Of a stretch of 14,828 bases of DNA, positions 13,591 to 14,828 are shown one piece after another (position 1 is the first letter of the stretch; every line of letters begins with the position of its first letter). The translations under genes were made by a program, and so were the position numbers. The stretch comes from Patescibacteria group bacterium (GTDB lineage Bacteria; Patescibacteriota; Minisyncoccia; Minisyncoccales; GWA2-46-15). The notes beneath the pieces are model-generated. The model had not been told where the DNA came from. It made no database searches and saw only the letters and a program-made list of their open reading frames with translations. The stretch covers positions 1-14,828 of the forward strand of contig JAHIOR010000072.1 of assembly GCA_018895125.1 (NCBI GenBank), written 5' to 3'.

Positions 13591-14390
13591 TCTATCTTTT
13601 CAAAGATCTCGTTTCCTCTGACTAAAGATTTCAGCAGATGGCTGATAGAAAATCTTGATAATTGGGAAGCATTGGCCTTAATAGCCCCTAGTTTTTTTTG
13701 CCTTTGAACTAACGATAGATCAAAGCTGTACCAGCAGTTTGAGCCAGCTAGCCTGGTTGGTGGTCGCAGCCAACCTCTTTTAGGAGGATAATATTTAAAA
13801 TGCACTAAGTAAGTATACTGGTTTGAGTTGAGATTATTTCCAGCCATTGCTTTTTGCCAAAACCAGAATAAAGATTGGTGGTCTGGGTGATTATCTTTGG
13901 GGTGGGGAACAATGACTACAGTTGGTTTAAAATCAGCAGTAATATTGATCAAGTCGCTAATTAAGTTTTCTCCAGTATATAGTTGCTTTTGGCAATAAGT
14001 ATCTGAGTAAGGACTATAATTAAGACGGGTTGATTTTGAAGTAAAGGCAGCCTTATTGTCAAACATTGGCTTCAGGCCATTGTCCGGATAACCAAGAAAA
14101 ACAAGGTTGTCATTATTCAAACTAAGGAATGGGGCAGCTTTTCTGGCCTCAGCCATTCTTTTTTTACCAAAAGAAATAAACCAGTTTGGCCCGAGCAGCC
14201 TTTTGATTCCAGTATAGAGCGGGTCATCGCCATTAGTCGCGTAAACAATAATAACTTCAGCTTTTTTTTGTTTGGCTTGCTGGATTATTCCGGCCGAGCT
14301 AATGACTTCGTCATCAATATGGGGAGCCAGGACCAGAATTCGGTCATTAGTTTTTATTTCTGGAAACTTCCTGAGATCTGAATACTTCAT
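13587..14390 (-). CDS. PIG-L/LmbE family N-deacetylase
   Basis: Predicted zinc-dependent de-N-acetylase of 267 residues. The family signature is PHIDDE (23-28), with His24 and Asp27 as metal ligands and Asp26 as the likely general base. Later HPKDNHPDHQ (163-172) supplies the third ligand (His171 or His168). YATNGDD (50-56) matches the usual T(N/D)G(D/E) strand. There is no signal peptide, so it is cytoplasmic. PIG-L enzymes remove the acetyl group from GlcNAc in lipid- or inositol-linked glycans, or from small thiols, so this one may serve the nearby glycan locus although it is not in that operon. It begins at ATG 14390, directly behind a good candidate promoter, and lacks a Shine-Dalgarno. 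Its stop overlaps that of the nuclease gene in TTAA. No terminator is seen between the two converging genes. Confidence 0.93.
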   Translation of the reverse strand: MKYSDLRKFPEIKTNDRILVLAPHIDDEVISSAGIIQQAKQKKAEVIIVYATNGDDPLYTGIKRLLGPNWFISFGKKRMAEARKAAPFLSLNNDNLVFLGYPDNGLKPMFDNKAAFTSKSTRLNYSPYSDTYCQKQLYTGENLISDLINITADFKPTVVIVPHPKDNHPDHQSLFWFWQKAMAGNNLNSNQYTYLVHFKYYPPKRGWLRPPTRLAGSNCWYSFDLSLVQRQKKLGAIKANASQLSRFSISHLLKSLVRGNEIFEKID

Positions 14391-14397
14391 AGTTCTT

Positions 14398-14426
14398 AAT
14401 ATAGTTTAACTATGGCGTTTTAACAA
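14398..14426 (-). promoter_or_regulatory. Candidate promoter of the PIG-L gene, leaderless
   Basis: On the minus strand TTGTTA (14426-14421) and TATATT (14403-14398) are 17 nt apart, with 4 of 6 and 5 of 6 consensus matches. The -10 ends 7 nt before the ATG at 14390, so the transcript would start at or one base before the start codon. The spacer contains the 13-bp palindrome listed separately. Confidence 0.5.
14401..14413. promoter_or_regulatory. 13-bp palindrome, possible operator
   Basis: ATAGTT-T-AACTAT is a perfect inverted repeat with a single central base. It lies between and partly over the -35 and -10 boxes of the PIG-L promoter, where a bound repressor would block polymerase. It may be a chance palindrome in AT-rich DNA. 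Confidence 0.35.
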
Positions 14427-14449
14427 GGTCAATGATAGAATAGTATTAT
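14420..14449 (+). promoter_or_regulatory. Candidate promoter of the right-edge membrane gene
   Basis: TTAACA (14420-14425) and TATTAT (14444-14449) are 18 nt apart, each matching the consensus at 5 of 6. The start of transcription would be near 14456, leaving a leader before the coding signal that begins about 14509. Its -35 nearly coincides with that of the divergent PIG-L promoter. Confidence 0.45.
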
Positions 14450-14580
14450 TAGTTTAATTTAACCAAAGCAATATATTTACTAATTGTTGTAAAAATATTC
14501 GTTTTGAGAAAGTTTTTATCAGCGGCCTAATCTATACGGCCATTGCTTTTGTTGTCCATCAGATCGAGATTCTTTTGACC

Positions 14581-14828
14581 ATGAAATACTATCTGATGCA
14601 TCAATATTTCGGAGTTTGGAGTTTAGTAATGATGCCAAGCCTGGGAGTAACGCCGCCAGCCAACTTTTTTGTGATCTCAATATTATTTTCCTTGGTGACC
14701 GGCCTTTTTTTAGCCGTGTTTTATGAGTTTGTCAAAAGCTTGCTGGCTGGCAGTTGTTGCCAGAAAGTCTGTCGGTTTTCCTGTTTATTGATGGCTATGT
14801 TTCTGGTTTTCTTCCTTTTGCCAACCTA
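14581..14828 (+). CDS. Small polytopic membrane protein of unknown function, partial at right edge
   Basis: The frame is open from just after a TAA at 14455 to the window end. The first ATG is at 14581 and gives 82 visible residues. Visible membrane segments are at about residues 28-49 and 65-81. Between them are a short loop and several cysteines (59, 60, 64, 68). The motif MKYYLMHQYFGVWSLVMMP resembles a small hypothetical membrane family I recall from CPR genomes, in which another helix comes first. That helix is present upstream in the same frame: FISGLIYTAIAFVVHQIEILL is encoded by about 14515-14577. The true gene therefore probably starts before 14581, yet no in-frame ATG, GTG or TTG exists upstream of this helix (see findings). 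The only other in-frame start is a TTG at 14575, still downstream of it. The function is unknown. Confidence 0.6.
   Translation, partial: MKYYLMHQYFGVWSLVMMPSLGVTPPANFFVISILFSLVTGLFLAVFYEFVKSLLAGSCCQKVCRFSCLLMAMFLVFFLLPT

Overview
The window looks like a bacterial chromosome segment with moderately low GC. It is probably from a small-genome lineage of the Patescibacteria (CPR, Parcubacteria-like). Three things suggest this: long runs of nearly contiguous glycosyltransferase genes, start sites that almost all lack a Shine-Dalgarno motif, and a RecB/Cas4-like nuclease of a type I associate with Parcubacteria. The assignment is inference from style and recall, not from a marker gene. TGA ends at least two genes (stops at 6161 and 12053), so the code looks standard and not the TGA=Gly code of Gracilibacteria and Absconditabacteria.

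Positions 1-11908 hold one minus-strand operon of ten genes, transcribed right to left, with gaps of at most 6 nt or small overlaps. In transcription order they are: a GT4 glycosyltransferase (11908), a GT2 (10782), a GT2 with a C-terminal membrane segment (9949), a glutamine-dependent asparagine synthetase-type amidotransferase (9045), a GT2 (7204), two different SAM-dependent methyltransferases (6156 and 5460), a GT4 (4520), an 896-residue membrane protein with a large extracytoplasmic domain (3282), and the N-terminal part of a TMTC-like GT-C membrane protein (585, running off the left edge). Together they look like a cell-surface glycan locus. Soluble GT2/GT4 enzymes would assemble an oligosaccharide on a lipid carrier, methyltransferases and the amidotransferase would decorate it, and GT-C membrane proteins would act outside the membrane. 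No flippase, polymerase or oligosaccharyltransferase is visible, so the locus probably continues beyond the left edge.

Positions 11909-12052 are a dense regulatory stretch. It has three hairpins on the minus strand, two of which share a repeated segment allowing alternative pairing, and a candidate promoter placed so the operon mRNA would be leaderless or nearly so.

Positions 12053-14828 hold four more genes. A Cys-rich orphan (minus) carries the only strong Shine-Dalgarno in the window. A RecB/Cas4-like PD-(D/E)XK protein (plus) diverges from it. A PIG-L/LmbE deacetylase (minus) converges on the nuclease gene, sharing a TTAA that serves as both stop codons. A small membrane protein (plus) runs off the right edge, and its coding signal starts before any usable ATG. 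The deacetylase and membrane protein diverge from back-to-back predicted promoters whose -35 elements overlap.

No tRNA, rRNA, CRISPR array, insertion sequence or phage gene was found.
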